Source: Sinohyriopsis cumingii (lineage: Eukaryota > Mollusca > Bivalvia > Unionida > Unionidae). Taken from it: a stretch of 64,000 nucleotides of DNA. Below, piece after piece: positions 13,561-28,500 of this stretch (its first letter is position 1; each line of letters starts with the position of its first letter). The stretch lies in contig CM068838.1 of the NCBI GenBank assembly GCA_028554795.2, forward strand, positions 93,792,974-93,856,973, given 5' to 3'. The translations under genes were made by a program, and so were the position numbers. The notes beneath the pieces were generated by a model. That model was not told where the DNA came from and made no database searches. It saw only the letters and a list, made by a program, of their open reading frames with translations.

Positions 13561-16500
13561 AGAGAGAGAGAAGAAATAGGACGAAAGGTGCTAACCCTGG
13601 ATTTTACAGGTATGTGCTGAATAATACTATAGTACAAGTCACACGGTTCATGTAGGCATTCAACACCAATTATTTCTGTAATGGGGGTTACATTTTACAA
13701 TTTAATTCTTCATACCTTTAAGTTGCAGGTATTCACTTCATTTGGACTGGTTTTTGTCCATATTCCTTTGGATAGTCACTATTTAGTTGCCCCGATAGGT
13801 GCATACGGGAAACATAATATTAAACTGCGTAGACATTTTTCGACGAAAATAAACCAGAAGGTGTGATCTAGTACAATCCGGATCGAAAGTCGCGCGCTGT
13901 GATGTCAGTAGTTAATGGGGGCAATATAGAGACAATGAGACATAATTAAAATACCCACCCTGGGGCGATATAGGGACAGTATTTATAGAGATAATGGGAC
14001 TTACAAGTAAAATATACCATAGGGCCATATAGGGACAAGATGCATAGGGACAATGGGAATTGAACATTGAGAATTCTAACATGAATGGAACAATATAGGG
14101 ACAACTTATTTTATTATTGGGCAATATAATTAGCTGAACGGAGTGGATATCCGCCTGAGACTGAATCGTAGCAGTGCCGCTATCCATTTGATAGACGAGT
14201 CTGCCTATTACAAAACAGTCACTCAAGAAGCCAGACTCTACGTACGATGTGTAGAAGAATTACCTGACGTCTGAAATGACGTTTGCAAAGCCAACACCCG
14301 TAAACATCACCATCAAAGTCATTTTTCATGCCGAATTCGATAATAACATAGAAATCAACAGTTTAAGAGAATTCATTATATGTTATTAGAAGCAATGGGA
14401 GACTGTAATCCCTCTTTGAATGTTAAATAACCTATGGATATGGAATGAGAGTATACCGTGGAAGCGGAACTCCAAGACAAAGACGAAGAGGTCAGTGATG
14501 AGGTCCAGATGGCCAGAACAATAACAACATTTTGTCTCCTGTTTTGCCAAAAAAAACCCCAAAATAATAAGGCATAAATATTATGCAAATGATCAAGAAA
14601 AATTGATATGGATGTCAAAACAATCATCCCAGTCAAATTCAACATTATATATATCTGATGACGAGTCAAGAAAAATAACTGGACGAGTATCTGGACGAAG
14701 CTTCGAGTCTCATCGCGGAAGAAGCAGTGTTGCATCAGTGGTATAAAGACTTGCGTAATCATTTCTCTCCATTGATGCTTTTAGAGATCCATCATATCGA
14801 ACCTCTCTTGTGCAGAGACGAATCAAAGAAACGGTTACTTGTCATATATTTTCAAGCGAATGGTTCGGATTCAATTGATGAATTACCATTACCTGTATAT
14901 AATATTTTTTTAAATGCATACCTGGGAACTTTATTACCCTTTGAACCACAGTTCGGGCTATGCTTCTTGAAATCATGTAATGTGTGATAAAGATGAACGT
15001 CCTCATCGCAAACCTCAGGACGACAGTCATCTCCCAGGAACCTACTAGATAGCCGTATACGTTCCCCGTGATGGTTGTGTGGAGTATTAGGATTCGTATG
15101 GTTTGCCACCTTTCGAAGACGACATCATAGACTTTATGATACAAATGTCCATACGACACGATTCAATAATATTAAATTAAAAGGCACATATCACATAGTG
15201 TGTCTACAATATTGTGTGTATTTTCTTCATCAACGCAGTCTTGGATATTCATTAGATCATTTAGTGACTTATTTTTATAGTCATCCTTCTAGAAACGATG
15301 ACAAAGTAGATCGATGGATTTGTGACCATGTTGTCTTTATTTAGAAACGTAGTGTACATCGATGACCCAATGACTTTCATTCGTGGAAATCTCACTTCAT
15401 TTCACAACATTGTCAGCCTTGCACGAACTAATTTGTTTGTTTTATTGTTAATTTGTAATTTTTTGTTATTTGAACACAAATTTTTTTTTTGTTTTTTTTT
15501 TAAAGATGTCTGTAGTTTGATTTCAGTTTGTTTTAAACATACATGATCTTTAACTTCTTTCTATCCCTCACCCTAAAATCAACTATCATAGCGTTCCGAC
15601 CGAACACAAAAAATCGTAGGGATTTTTATATCGCGTCCTCGCTTGAACGATATAAAGCGAAGCAGTCTCCAGTCTGACGATCCATTGTTGACTCATCCTC
15701 CTATGAAGATGTGTTCAACACTAGCCAAGCTGAACGAAGCTTACGTCAATTTACATCGTGTCAGGCAAATCCTGATACCCAAGCCTGAAGAGATAGAGAA
15801 TGTCAGAATGTTGAAAGTGACCAAAAATCTGATTGAAGAGCTCTTCAGAGAGAAAAAAAAAAGAAAGAGAATGTTGTTGTTGTTGTTCTAGGGTTAAACG
15901 CCATGTTTCAGCACAAGATAGGCTACGCATGGCGGCCAGTATAACTGGTGGAGGAAAAACCCTGGAAAACCCAAGGAAGAACCACCGACCCACGAGAAGC
16001 TACTGGCAGGTTTTCCCACGTACCCAAGTTAGCCGAGACTTGGATTCGAACCCACGCAGACAGAGGTGAGATGCCAGTGATCCGGAACAGTGAGCGCTTT
16101 AGACCACTCGACAACTCGGGGCCCCAAGAAAAAGAACGAAGAATGGACGCGTAAGTACAGACTTCAGAAGCAAAGAGAACAGTGAGAACAACAGCAGCAA
16201 CAACATATCCAGACAGAGGATTTGTCGACTGCCGTGTAGACGCGAAAGAGTTAGCCTTCTCTTTCCTAAGAAGCAAGCCCTATCCTGTGGGAAAGCCTGC
16301 CGCCTGACGTAGAAGCAATCTTAGACGACACAAAATTGCCATAATTTCCCGTTGACAAAAAACTGCCTTTTTCAGGCTACCCCAGTACTCTAGAAAAGAG
16401 ATACTAGTTCAATTGCCAATTGTATATTAGTAAATTAAAAACAGAAGTGTGTCTATAAGCAATTCAATATTTTGTTTTATGTTTAAAATGTAGAAGTGTG

Positions 16501-19500
16501 TAAACAAGCACTTCATTTCTTTGTTTACTGTAAACATATAAGTGTGTCAATAAGCAGTTCGTTTACATAGCTTGTCAAATTATAGTCTGTCAGGTTTTGT
16601 TTGTAGTTAGTGTTTGTAACTACAAAAGTGAGTGAGTGATTCTTATGGTCAGCGCATTCCATGTTTTTGTGACAATATAGGTGTTGTACATTTTTCTAAC
16701 ATGGTTTGTTTTCCTTCACGTTCACGCTTCACAAATATACATCGAAAGCATTGGTCAGTCTGGCTACCCGTCGTTGATTCGTGAACTACAAAGAACGAGT
16801 AACATATTTGCAAAATTGCTTGAACTCCAAATCCACATGGAATATGCCAAGCGCCTCCTGGATGTGCTGGCCATGTAGGCAATCCAGGAAAGCGCAAGAT
16901 TCGAGGAGGGAGGAGAAGGAGAGGAAAAAGAAGAAAAAAGGAAAACATAATCCTTCTTCACATCATGTTGAGGCCTCGGTGTGACGTCAAGCCTGAAGTG
17001 AAGACGCCTCCACAACCAATACAACGTCAGCTTTAGCCACATCCACAACTTCCACAGCAGCAACTACAACCACTACATCTAGTACCAGCACCGCCGCCAC
17101 TAATGCACCACCACCTCATCGTCCACGGATGTGGCATGGGACAAGGAGGACAGTCTTCACTATTCTACAAAGTCACATTCGGACGATGAGGCCACTCATC
17201 CCCCTTCTGCACTTCCAACTGCTAAAATCAACTGGAACAGCGATTGGAGCCGTTGATATGTCTGTGGTGTCCGGCCTGGCATGTGCAACAATTAATCACG
17301 TACACCTGGAGCTCAAAACAACAATCTTTCTCAGGGCTACACAAATACTCTGGAATAGAGACTATTCAGGATGCCAATTTGTGTGAATGTGGATAATTGT
17401 GACTATAAACACTCACTCCATTCCTGATGTGATTATGTGGGTGTTGATGTCTGTGTATGTGTTTGTTTGTTTGTATGCGTTCGAGTACGGTTGTGTGGAA
17501 AGTAGATATTGTGTTTTTTCCATCTTCCCTTGTGTGGATAGCAGATTTTGGGGTATGTAGATAGTATATAATTTTTCTTCTTCATGTGTGTGGATAATAT
17601 TTGTGGGATTGATTTTTCTTCTTCTTCCCGTGTGTGGATATTATATTTTAGGGTTTGTGAATAGTTAATACTAGTTTGTCTTCTTACCGGGTGTGGATAG
17701 TTTATTTGTAATTGTTTTTTCTTCTTCTTCCGGTGCGTGGATAGTATATTTTGGGTTTGTATGAATTCTCGTACGTTTGCGTGGATAGTAGTTAATATGC
17801 GATGTGAGTGTAAGGGATGTTTTCGTTCACGTCCGTGCTTGACAAAAATAAAGTCAAGCGCTGAGTAATTATCTTCATTCAACATTGAATACTCAAAGAA
17901 AATGGGAAGTAATAATTTGGAGAAAATGATCAAGCTGCAAGAAATGGTTTGTTATATTGGGATGGTGAAAGAAATGTTGGTGAGATTGGAGGATGGTTAT
18001 GGCTATACTCACATCGTCTCAAATTGGAGATACATAATATAGGGAAGGCAAAGGAAAGGTTAAGATAAATGATAAAGGAGGAAAAAAGAAGAAAAGGAGG
18101 ATGGAGAGGACATAAAACTAATGAGGAAGTGGAATGAAAAAATAGAAAAGGTACAGGAAAATGAAAAGAGGAAGAAAGAGGAGGACGAAAATGAAAAGCA
18201 GAAAGAGGAAAATAATTAGAAGAAGAAGACTAAGAGTGTTCTGCAGAAATTAAGGAGCTGGTGGGGTAATATAAGGAATTAGAAGAAGAAAACCATAAGC
18301 TCTTTTCTGTGCCATTGATATGCCTCATAAAGATTTGCTTTCTTGCCAATTTTGTTTCTAATTTATTTTAGTGTTATACATATGTTTACCTAAGACACCA
18401 CGCATTCAGGTCAGCCACTGACCACATTGTTGCCAAAAGTCAGTACCGTGACGTCACCCGCCTAATCGCTTTTCCTTTGTCCCTACAAATGGCCAATATT
18501 TAATTTTGTTTCTCTATCGTTCCAACCATGTTAAAATTCCCCATGTTCAATTCCCATTGTCCCTATACATCCTGTCCCTATATCGCGTCATGGTATATTT
18601 TAATCATAAGTCACATTGTCCCTATAAATCTTGTCCCTATATCGCCCCGTGTGTGTGTGTGTATTTGAATGGTCAATCACCTCGTCCCAATATCGCCCCC
18701 ACTGACTACTGATATCACCATGAAAGCTATGCATATTGATTAACAAATTCGTAATACACTCGATTGTGACGATTATGATCGACGCGCTCTTTTGTTGACC
18801 AAAGTTTAGTTTATGGCTAACGTTGTAAAGGTTCATAGCGAAATACGATTTTCGTCTGGAAGAAGCGTGGTGAAAGTTCATGTGCATAACATTCAATAAT
18901 CTGGATCAAATAGATTTTGTTCACATAAAATTATTGCTAAATTTTAAAAGAACAATTTATATTTAATTTAAAATGAGTACATGTGCATACATTACCCATG
19001 TGACTTGTATTATAGGCATAATCAATATTTAATACCAATACTATTATCGTACAGATTAGATACCTTTCAATTCGTACTATACGGATATTTGAATCCAGGT
19101 CCGCCGGTAAACGGCACCCACCTACTTGCCTCCACGCACCAGTCCATATTCCATTACGTCTACGCATGCATCAAAACACAAGGAAGCAACACCAGTCGGT
19201 GGTACATGCACTCGTGCGTGTCAGACACACTGTCATGGCAACCTAGTAATAATTCTCATCTATCTACACAATCATTCCGGAAAAATACGAAATAAATCGA
19301 GATATATAAGAATAATTACATTGAATTACAAATATATTTTGAACTCATCCGTGAATTACCGGACATTCCAAACAAAATATTTATAATATTTCACTGGAGA
19401 GAAATAATTTCATTACCGCGCTGATCACAAGACAATCGTGAAAATCGAAGTTATTCTTAGATGCTGACTTGGCCAAAATGTACAAATGCCCATTTCCCGA

Positions 19501-22500
19501 TACAGACGAATCCAGTCCAACTCCAATAAAACACGAATTGTTGTTTTTTCTTTAAGTTCTATTTTACTTTGAATTGGGAAAGAGATTTATCTGTAAGTAT
19601 TTCCTGTGGCACCAATTGATTTATATGCAGTTCAAATCCAACAAAGCTCGAATTGTTTGTTCTTGACGCGGAAAACATAAACGGCAAACCGCGGACATAA
19701 CTCGTGATCCCAAAGAAAATGCCATTTCAGTATGTTAGAAAGAATAAACTTTCCTTGCCCCTCGTGAAAATACAGTTTTCACCCACTCGATGAAATATAT
19801 CAGTTATTCAGTCGTTACAAGCAACTATTCTCTCTCCCTCTCTATGTCTGTCTCTCTCTCGCACACACACACACACAACACACACACACATGTGTGTGTG
19901 TGTGCGTGTGTTCTGTAGAAAGTGGGGTCTTTATTTAACACTCTCCCCCTTAACTGGGGTCTCATCATGCAAAGACCCCAGTTACAAAAGACCCCAGTTC
20001 CGAAAACCATAAAAATAAAATCTACTATCCCTATTTTATTATAAAAAATAGTTATTAAAACTGACCCCAATTTCACCTTTTACTTCGCTATGATCTGACA
20101 CCGAAAAAAAGCGTACCGTCTTCTGACCACAAAATTGGAAATCCCGTCTTCGCGCATGCGTGTCTTTTGTTTCCGGCACCATGCTATGGGACTAGGCAAG
20201 AAGAAAATTTCGGAAATTTAGGTGCAGGTAGGTGCTTCTAAAGTCTTTTGTTAATAGGCCTTCATTTAAAAAATAATCTGACTATGTCTGTGTTATTTTT
20301 TAATCAGGCTGATGCTCATTCAAGCGGAAGAAATTATATTTTGATATTGATTTTGAACGGTTCATACTTTTACCGGCTAAAAACATTTGCCGGGCGCAAT
20401 ATTATTTGAATTTGAATAATTTCGTCGTTTTCGATCTGAAGAATAATAAAACATAATAAAAAAATGGTGGGTCAAATATTATTAATATTGCTTTTGCAGC
20501 AAAAGAAATGCTATATTATATGCTGTTCATACAAAGAGAACAGTCATAAATATTTGTGTTTAAGTGTGTCTGTTAAGTGTTATACAGCGGTTCCTAACCT
20601 GAGGTAGCGACCTTTTCTGGAGGGTCACGGAGGGTTGCAATAATTGTATTTCTGAGGGTAGCAGAACTTATGAACATGTGGAGACGGGGTCGTGAGACTC
20701 ATAAACATATTTTAGATTCACAGACAAAAATGGTTTTGATCCACTGTGTGTATAGCCTACTTTTCTTCTTTTCTTGAAAATATTCACGCCGGCCTGCTCC
20801 ATGGCAACCAGTGAAAATTGGAATTGAATCGGGCTTACGTCAATTCTCCCAAATCTGAGTTTCTTCTGACCCTTCCTAGCTACGATACCCTCGGTGAGGC
20901 TAAAGGTTATATGTTAGTTCTGCACAGCATAGCGAATGATATCTGCATCTGTTTCTGATTGAATCTTCACGTCATTGTCTGGCATGTCTTGTTACTCAAA
21001 TCACTCCAGTATATCCTCCGGTATGTTTCTGAGCCCTAAACAAATCGCGGAATACTTCATAAACAATGTTAAGTGTGATTAAAAGCTCATTTACACTTTG
21101 AAGTATCATTATACCTATACCAACAGGGCTGAGCAAATTTTTTTTTTAACCTCTAGTCCAGGACAAGTGGTTTCAGAAAATTCACTGTCCCACCTTTCTC
21201 TTCACTAGTCCCACCTTACTCGTCACTAGCCCCACTTTATTTTTCACTGTTCCCAAAATGGTAATCACTTGCCGAGATTTGATGAGATGTATGTGCTTAA
21301 TCCATAGAAAAAGAAAAAAAAAAACATATAGAACATAATTATTTCTTAAAAGAATTTAATTTTTCAAAAACATTGGTTGTTATACATTTGGTTTCTTCAG
21401 GTTCATGTATGTATGTTTTAGCTGATGGATTTGAAAATATGTCAATGTATATGTCTGCCACCTGCACCAGTATTAAGCCAGCAGTTGATAGCTGTGTCTG
21501 GGTTAAAGTCCCCAAGCTCTGGTTCATTTGCAGAAATGGTCATTAGCATTTGTAAACTCTTTTAGTTTAAGGAATTTCTTAAAGAAGTCTTGGTTAAGTT
21601 CATTGAACTAAATCCTCGATCACACTCAGAAATAGGTACCGCACACTCAGTATCTGTCGTACGTTTTATCCCTCCCATTTTCAAACAAATTTACCTTCGC
21701 CGAATCGCCGTTGTTACCTTACTTGCGAAAATAATTTAGCAAACTCATTTTATCCACAGAGTAAGTATCAGCTTGCGTGACAACTACTTCTAAAGTGATC
21801 ATAACATCAATTTTCTCTTTTAAATACGAACTGAAACAGCTCATTAATTAGCATAATTGTTTTGCTTCAAACACAATATCGCACATGGAAGTTAATCATC
21901 TGTATAATCAATTTTAATCAAAAGATCATTACTATCATGTAATCAGTTCATAAAGGAAACCAACACTGATGTCGGTAAAGTACCTTTCGTTAATTTAGTT
22001 ACACCGACTCGCTGGATTAAAATCATAGTGAGGCATGCATTGCGATCTAGATTGAGTAAACTCATTGCAACAAAACCGCTTACAACATTGCTAATTGATC
22101 ATACTGGCTTTCTTTTGTTTGACATGTTTTGATTTGCCGATAATTTGGTTGCTTAGCCCAATATGCAGTCAAGCGGTAACAGGATGTAAATGTATACACG
22201 AAGAGGGGTAGAATCAAGTATTCAGTATGCCCAGAGGGCATGATTGGCCAAATAAAGGCAGATATAGTGATTAAAGCACGAACATAAAGACTAGCTTGAC
22301 TTTTTTAAAAAGCACTTGTCCCGGACTAGCGACTTGGAAAATTTTACTTGTCCGACTTCAAAAATGACTAGTCCAGGACGTCGGGCTATGGGATTTGCTC
22401 AGCCCTGTTGGTATTTCTAAATTTTTAATTTTCATTGCTGCAGACATTGTTCTGTGAGTTTATTTATGGGTACCGCGTTTCGCTTTCCTTGTTTATAACA

Positions 22501-25500
22501 TCTGTTTCGGAGTGGTTGATCACAGCACCACTTGTGGCCATCATTGATATGAGATAAGAAATGTACGACCACAGGAAATGGCAACAATGGCGATTATTAC
22601 AATAAATAATTTTAATATGAATCAGTATTTCCTTCTCCTTAACATCGTTGTATGTTTTTGTTAAAGATTCTTGGTCATAGCAACTACACCTCTCCCTCGA
22701 TAACTTGCGCCCGGATAACTCGCGATCCCGCTTATAACGCGGTGTCCGTCTTGGCTCCCCAATTTTTTCCAGACAAAATGTATTTAAAATATCTTTAAAA
22801 TATGCTGAACATGAAAAAAATTACGATAAGAATTGATAAATTAAACCTTGATACACTGCTCGTTTTATCATCGAAAATGGTGATTAATGCCCGTAAAAAT
22901 ATAATCCATATTTTGCAATTTGCAAGTTCTTGAGAAGAATTAATTTCAGAGATCTCGAAAACGCTTAATTACGCGTATTTGGACGCCAATTTTTGATCTG
23001 GGACGCAGAAAATCACTGAGGCAGGAGTCCTCCGTACGCATGTAATAGGTGCGCGGGAAAATTCAAAGATTTGCCGGTCCTGTTTCAGCCACCTGCTTTG
23101 TGGGAAAATGTGCTGATCAGTTTACTGTGCTGATATTTACAATGACAGAATTCAGTGACTGAAAGACTCTTTGATGTACTGTTGCTATTTCATAAGAGTA
23201 CTTTTAAAAAAAAAAAGAACATGATGCAACAGCTAGGCGGCTAGTTCAAAGGCTTTGACTTTAAGGCCGAGTGAGAAAATATACTGATATTTAGTGATTG
23301 AATTCAGAGGCAGAAAGACCCAGTTTTAAAATCCTAGCGAGACCTCTGTTTAAAGATATCATATATTATGTAAGTTTTTAGGATAAATAGTTGTCATTAT
23401 ACTGTAAATAAACAGTCTGGTGAAATAGCGATCAATGAAAACTTCTGGTAAATGTTAACAGGTGGCAACAGAGAATGAAATAAACACCAATTAAACGACT
23501 TCCTGTGTGAAAGTCACGTTCTAATCCTTTAATTCCGTTTCAGTGTAAACATTATAATCACAACATAGTCTGTTCATTGAAAACATGAAAAGAGTCAATC
23601 GACCGTCACATTGAAACCCGTGAGTACTTCTGTGAGAACTTAATTACATGTACATGCCGGTTTTGTTTTGATCAACAACTTGGGGAAGTGTTTGTTGCAT
23701 TAAAAAAAAAAATCGATTACAAGAGACCTCGGGTGCTGGATTAAGGGTCTTGGAGCTGCCTTTGACCCCAATTTTAAGTTTTGATGGGACCTCAGTTTCA
23801 ACCTTGTGTGGCTGGGATGATGGGACCCCATTTTCCAGTTGGAACACTTTTTACACGCATCTAGCATCTGTTTGATTTACCTTTTTTAGGTTGTTCCATT
23901 TTGTGACCTTTTTTGCCTGTGCAAAATTAGCACAGTGGGATCACCCACTAGTCTTTAAATGCACCACATTAGCTATTGTGAACCAGTTAAGTAAATCATG
24001 CAATAGTGGTTTATACCTGACCTTTCTGCCTTTTAATTGCCTTATTTAAACTGCCAGAAGGAGCCTTACATCAAATTTAGTCATGACTGCTTACCATTTA
24101 TATATGCTACATGTAATGGGCATATGCTGAAGTATTTATTTTTGTTCTATTTTCGAAGCTTACTTAAAATCATATTTTTTTAAACATAAAGTGTCAGGGG
24201 TTTTGGGAATAGAAATCCTGGTTTTAGCATGACATGCTATGTTATGGCAGGTCAACATCTTAAAAATAAATTTCTACATTTCATCAGCATAATTGGAGCT
24301 TTGTCAGGTAGAATTAAATTTTTTCAATAAGCCTGACGAGCTCCTCACTTATCTGAAATTGGAGAGGTCCCGGGTGTCAGGCTATCAGATTTTTGAACTA
24401 TGTATAACATGCTTATAAAATAATGCTTCATTTTATTATACAAGATATATCCTCGTACAATTCTAGTTTTAAGCTTTGGTTCTTAGGAACACCTTTGCAT
24501 GCTTATTTTAATTTTTAATTTATTGCTTTTGCCTTTTGCCCATTATAGGTTATGGTGTCTTTGCAAATGTGGCATTCAGCAGAGGTGATTTTCTACTTGA
24601 GTATGTAGGGGAAAGGATTGACACAGAGGCTGAGAGAAGGGAGAAAAGATATTGCAGGAAACAACGAAATCATAAATACAACAGATGTTATCTCTTTGGC
24701 TTTAAATATCATCAGAAGACACATTAGTAAGTTTCAGCTAATATAATTATTATATGTCTAAGATTTAATACAATTATCAGGGCTGAAACTGCAAGGATTT
24801 ATGGGCTAAAAAGTCTACAATTAAAACCTCATGCAGCGAGTACAGAGAGAAATTCAAATAGAAGAAAATTGCTGATAACACCAAAAAATACTCTATGTGA
24901 GAGTAAATTGTTCCTTGAATCAGAACATAGCTTCAACCTTGAAATTGCATGATAATATAAGTGCTATATGTGGGAATATTTTTTTGTATATATTATTTAG
25001 TGTTTAGCATAAAACAGGCTTTTTTTTGTCTGTTTTATGTTGCAAATGAGAAATGAATCAATGTACAAATTCCAATTTCTGCAATTAGTTTAGTGAAAGT
25101 TGTATCGCTAGCTGGAAATTTGAATGGAAATGGAACCTGTAATCAGCAATTAAGTTTTGATTCATTAGTGTTTGCTATAAACTGCCACACTGCAGACATT
25201 GTAGCGATATGACTGAAAAATTGTTAAAGCTACGTTAAAAATTGTCATTAGTGTTTGCTTACAATGAATACACGTTTTCACTAGCAGATTTGCTCCATTA
25301 ACCTGTGCAACCAATCAGGTGAAAGTGGCTTCTTCCCTGCATGCCATTCAAAACATGGTATAGAGTAGAGGTCATATCAGAGACAAAAAACAAATCCTTT
25401 CAGCCAAGTAAATTGTTTGGGAATTGTGTACTATTTGTTGTATATAATAGTTGCAATCCTTTAATTCAGTCAAAATTAGATTTTTTGGGGCATGTTTAAA

Positions 25501-28500
25501 TTAACTGGCTGTGTACATGATGTTGGACACCTTTCAAGTTACACTGGAAGTCTCTTTGTGTAATTTTCTTATAGCTAAAATTTTATACAATTTATTTATA
25601 CATAATCCCCAAATTTAGCTGAACATGAGTTACTGTCCTTTTTCACTCATAGTAGATCTTCAGCACTTAACATTTGGTCATAATGAGTTTGAAAATAAAC
25701 AGAGAATAGCATCTAGTGGTACATTCATTTGATTTTTAGTCAGAATTCAAAAGAACACTTTTTCAGGACCACTTTAATTAAGATGACTGAGATCACAGAC
25801 TGATTTCAGTTTATCAGGGTTGTGGGTGTTGGCAATAATAGACCCCCTTCTCCACCAAATATTGAACTTGGAAGACAAGATCATGGGCTTATTATAGCTG
25901 ATGAATATTCAGATTTTCTCTAGATACATGCCATAGACTAAGAAAATTTTGTATTCATTCTGCGGTGTAGAAAATTCCCTATTAACACTGGAAAGGATGA
26001 TAATGAAGTATTTTTACAGCCCATTCTGCATATATTAGGATTATTTAGGCAAATGTAGATGAAAGTGAAATAAGACTAAATTATAAGGACCATTCAGATG
26101 TTCTGAATTCAGTAAACAAACTCACCACCTTGCAGTGATCCATAGCATCATTGAGGTGTAAAGCCCAACACTCTAAGACTTGCATTGTAAAGACATCTGC
26201 ACCGAGACATAATTATGCATGTACTAAATTGAACTATTTCAATGCATTAAAGATCAGACAAAAGGCCACTAGTGTCTTGCAAATCTGTCCCTTAAAATTT
26301 GATGTAGACATGTGGGCATTGTAATTATAATTTAAGAACTTGTTTATATGTCATGGGGTGGCTGGTATTCCCTTCATCTCCTATTCAGGTCTAGGATCTA
26401 GGTTAATCTGACTTGACAGTTTTGTTTTAGTAGATAGCATGGACAGATCTTTGCTACGATTGTTGATCTATTTAAAGGATTGGAAGATGTAGCTTTTTGT
26501 AAGTTGCATTTTCTTTTACTTTAGTATAGATGTAACATCTACAAGAGGACACGTGTGCCAATTTGTGAATGATGCTGCAGACCGCAAAAAATCGTGCAGT
26601 GCACGAATGGAATTGGAGGTGTACAATTCTTACCCAAGGCTTTGTCTCTTTGCAACCAGAAATATTGACAGTGGTGAGGAGTTTAGACATGACTATGGAG
26701 ATGGAAAGAACTTGTACTGACGGAGTAAGGTAGCGCATTCATATTCATTTTATCCCCATCCCGCAAATCTTTGAGTGATATATATTAGGAAACTTCTTCA
26801 AAAGTTCATCATGTCTCTATAATTTCTTGATACAATTATGGCATTCCAATGCTGATCCCTTCAGTTATGACCCATGTCCCTGTGGATGAGATGAGGGAAA
26901 GAAATTTAATGGCCCATGGTGGCAGATAAGTCTAAAGTTATACCGGCTGCCATGTATAGCCTATCTTATGCTGAGAAATAGCATTAAACCCCAAAGCAAC
27001 AACACACCTTTAACTGATCGACTGACCCACGTTTTAATTTTGTGTTTGCATGAAAAGGAAACAATTTTTTTAGTCTTATGAACATTACAAAAATGAAACC
27101 AGATGTTTATAAATTAACATAGCTTCTCTATGAGTGTTGCAGGTAGAATTTAAATTACAATGATCCCCCAGGGGGCCGAGTGGTCTAAAGTGCTCTCCTT
27201 TACTGATCCCAGCCACCACACGTCTGTCCACATGCAATCAAGTATCGACCTTGGCCAATGAGAGTCAGTGAGAAAGCTTTTCATTAGCTTCTCATGGGGT
27301 ATGTGGTTCTTACAGGGGTTTTCCCAGGTTCCTCCTCCACCAGTTATACTGGCCACCATGTATAGTCTATCATGTGCTGAAAATGGTACTCAACCCGCCC
27401 CCAACAAAAAAAAAACTCCCATTATCAAGAATGATCCTTATTTTTAAGGTCACCGTGGGATATTTTAATTCATACCAATCATAATTTAATAGTAACAAGA
27501 AGAATTAAATAATGCAAGTCTGTCATTTGTATCTTATCTCATGAAAATTATTTTGTCAGATATTATTGTGCCAGAAGAAGAAAATGGAGATATTGCAAAA
27601 GAAGAAATTAAAACAGGAAATGGGCCAACGGAGCAAGGGGAGATCTCAGATGAACTTAAAGAGAATGTAGAAATTCCAGGTAAAATGTGATGATAATATA
27701 CAAATATTGACATTGATAATTTTTAAACTCATTGATAAGGATAGAACTTTATGATGTCATGGTTAAGGGTTTGGCGATAGACATACTTGAAGATTGATCG
27801 GTAAAATCAGATGAGCAAATCATGGATTGCAGTTTTCATAATCTGTTACGAATGATTGTGGTAATATTGTTCCTTGGGATATACTGTTCAGATTTGCCAT
27901 TAGTTTTCAATGTGTACACAGCAAAGAAGTGAAATTGATGTTAATTTTTTGCATTAAAAATGTAATTAAAAATATGTAGCTTCTGTCACTAAAATCAACC
28001 AATAGATTTGTTAGATATTGTTGACTGGATAAACTTCAGATATCATTAAAAGCTGATGACTTTAATAATGTGTGTAATGTGTTTCTATTTTTGTACACTA
28101 TTATTTAATGAAATTTCTCCAGGGTATATATGTAGATAAATACTTTCTCCATTTATCAATTTATGTTTATGTATACTTCAAAGTTACAAAAAGCGGGGCA
28201 GATGACATATCCAACAAAACAGCTAGTTTACACTTTATCAGCCCTAATTTCACAATCTATTTTTAAATAAATATGAATTTATAAAATTATTAGGGTTTTT
28301 GTAATGTACAGCCATTACCAAAGTCTCTGTACTGAGAAGACGTTTGTGAAATGTCACATGCCTCTAATGCATGTATTGTTTTGGTAATGAGGATTGTTTT
28401 CCTTCCATTCTATTGTACATTTGTTGTTTGGGGTCTGATGCCAATTTTTGATGCATGATATGCTATACATGGCAGTAATTATAACTGCTAGAGGAAGAGC

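Larger units (their letters stand above)
13907..18710 (+). mobile_element. Deletion derivative of a second Polinton, about 4.8 kb
   Basis: Both ends start AGTAGT (left AGTAGTTAATGGGGGC; right, inverted, AGTAGTCAGTGGGGGC) and are flanked by GATGTC on the left and GATATC on the right, a 6-bp target duplication with one change. Inside are decayed remnants, collinear with the right third of the intact Polinton at 45814..63922: the end of the major capsid gene, the Cys-rich ORF, the protease and three small right-arm genes. Polymerase, ATPase, integrase and most capsid genes are absent. The terminal repeats use a different iterated unit from the intact element, so it is a related lineage, not a copy. 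It sits in P450 intron 1. Confidence 0.85.

Noticed and set aside
13404..13637. Open frames with long Tyr-Ile repeats
   Set aside because: They translate a (TA)n microsatellite; the same holds at 41703..41945, 42143..42514 and 43252..43517.
17433..17933. 166-codon minus-strand open frame
   Set aside because: It runs across the GTGTGGATAG tandem repeats of the decayed Polinton, giving repetitive His/Thr/Lys sequence with no domain.
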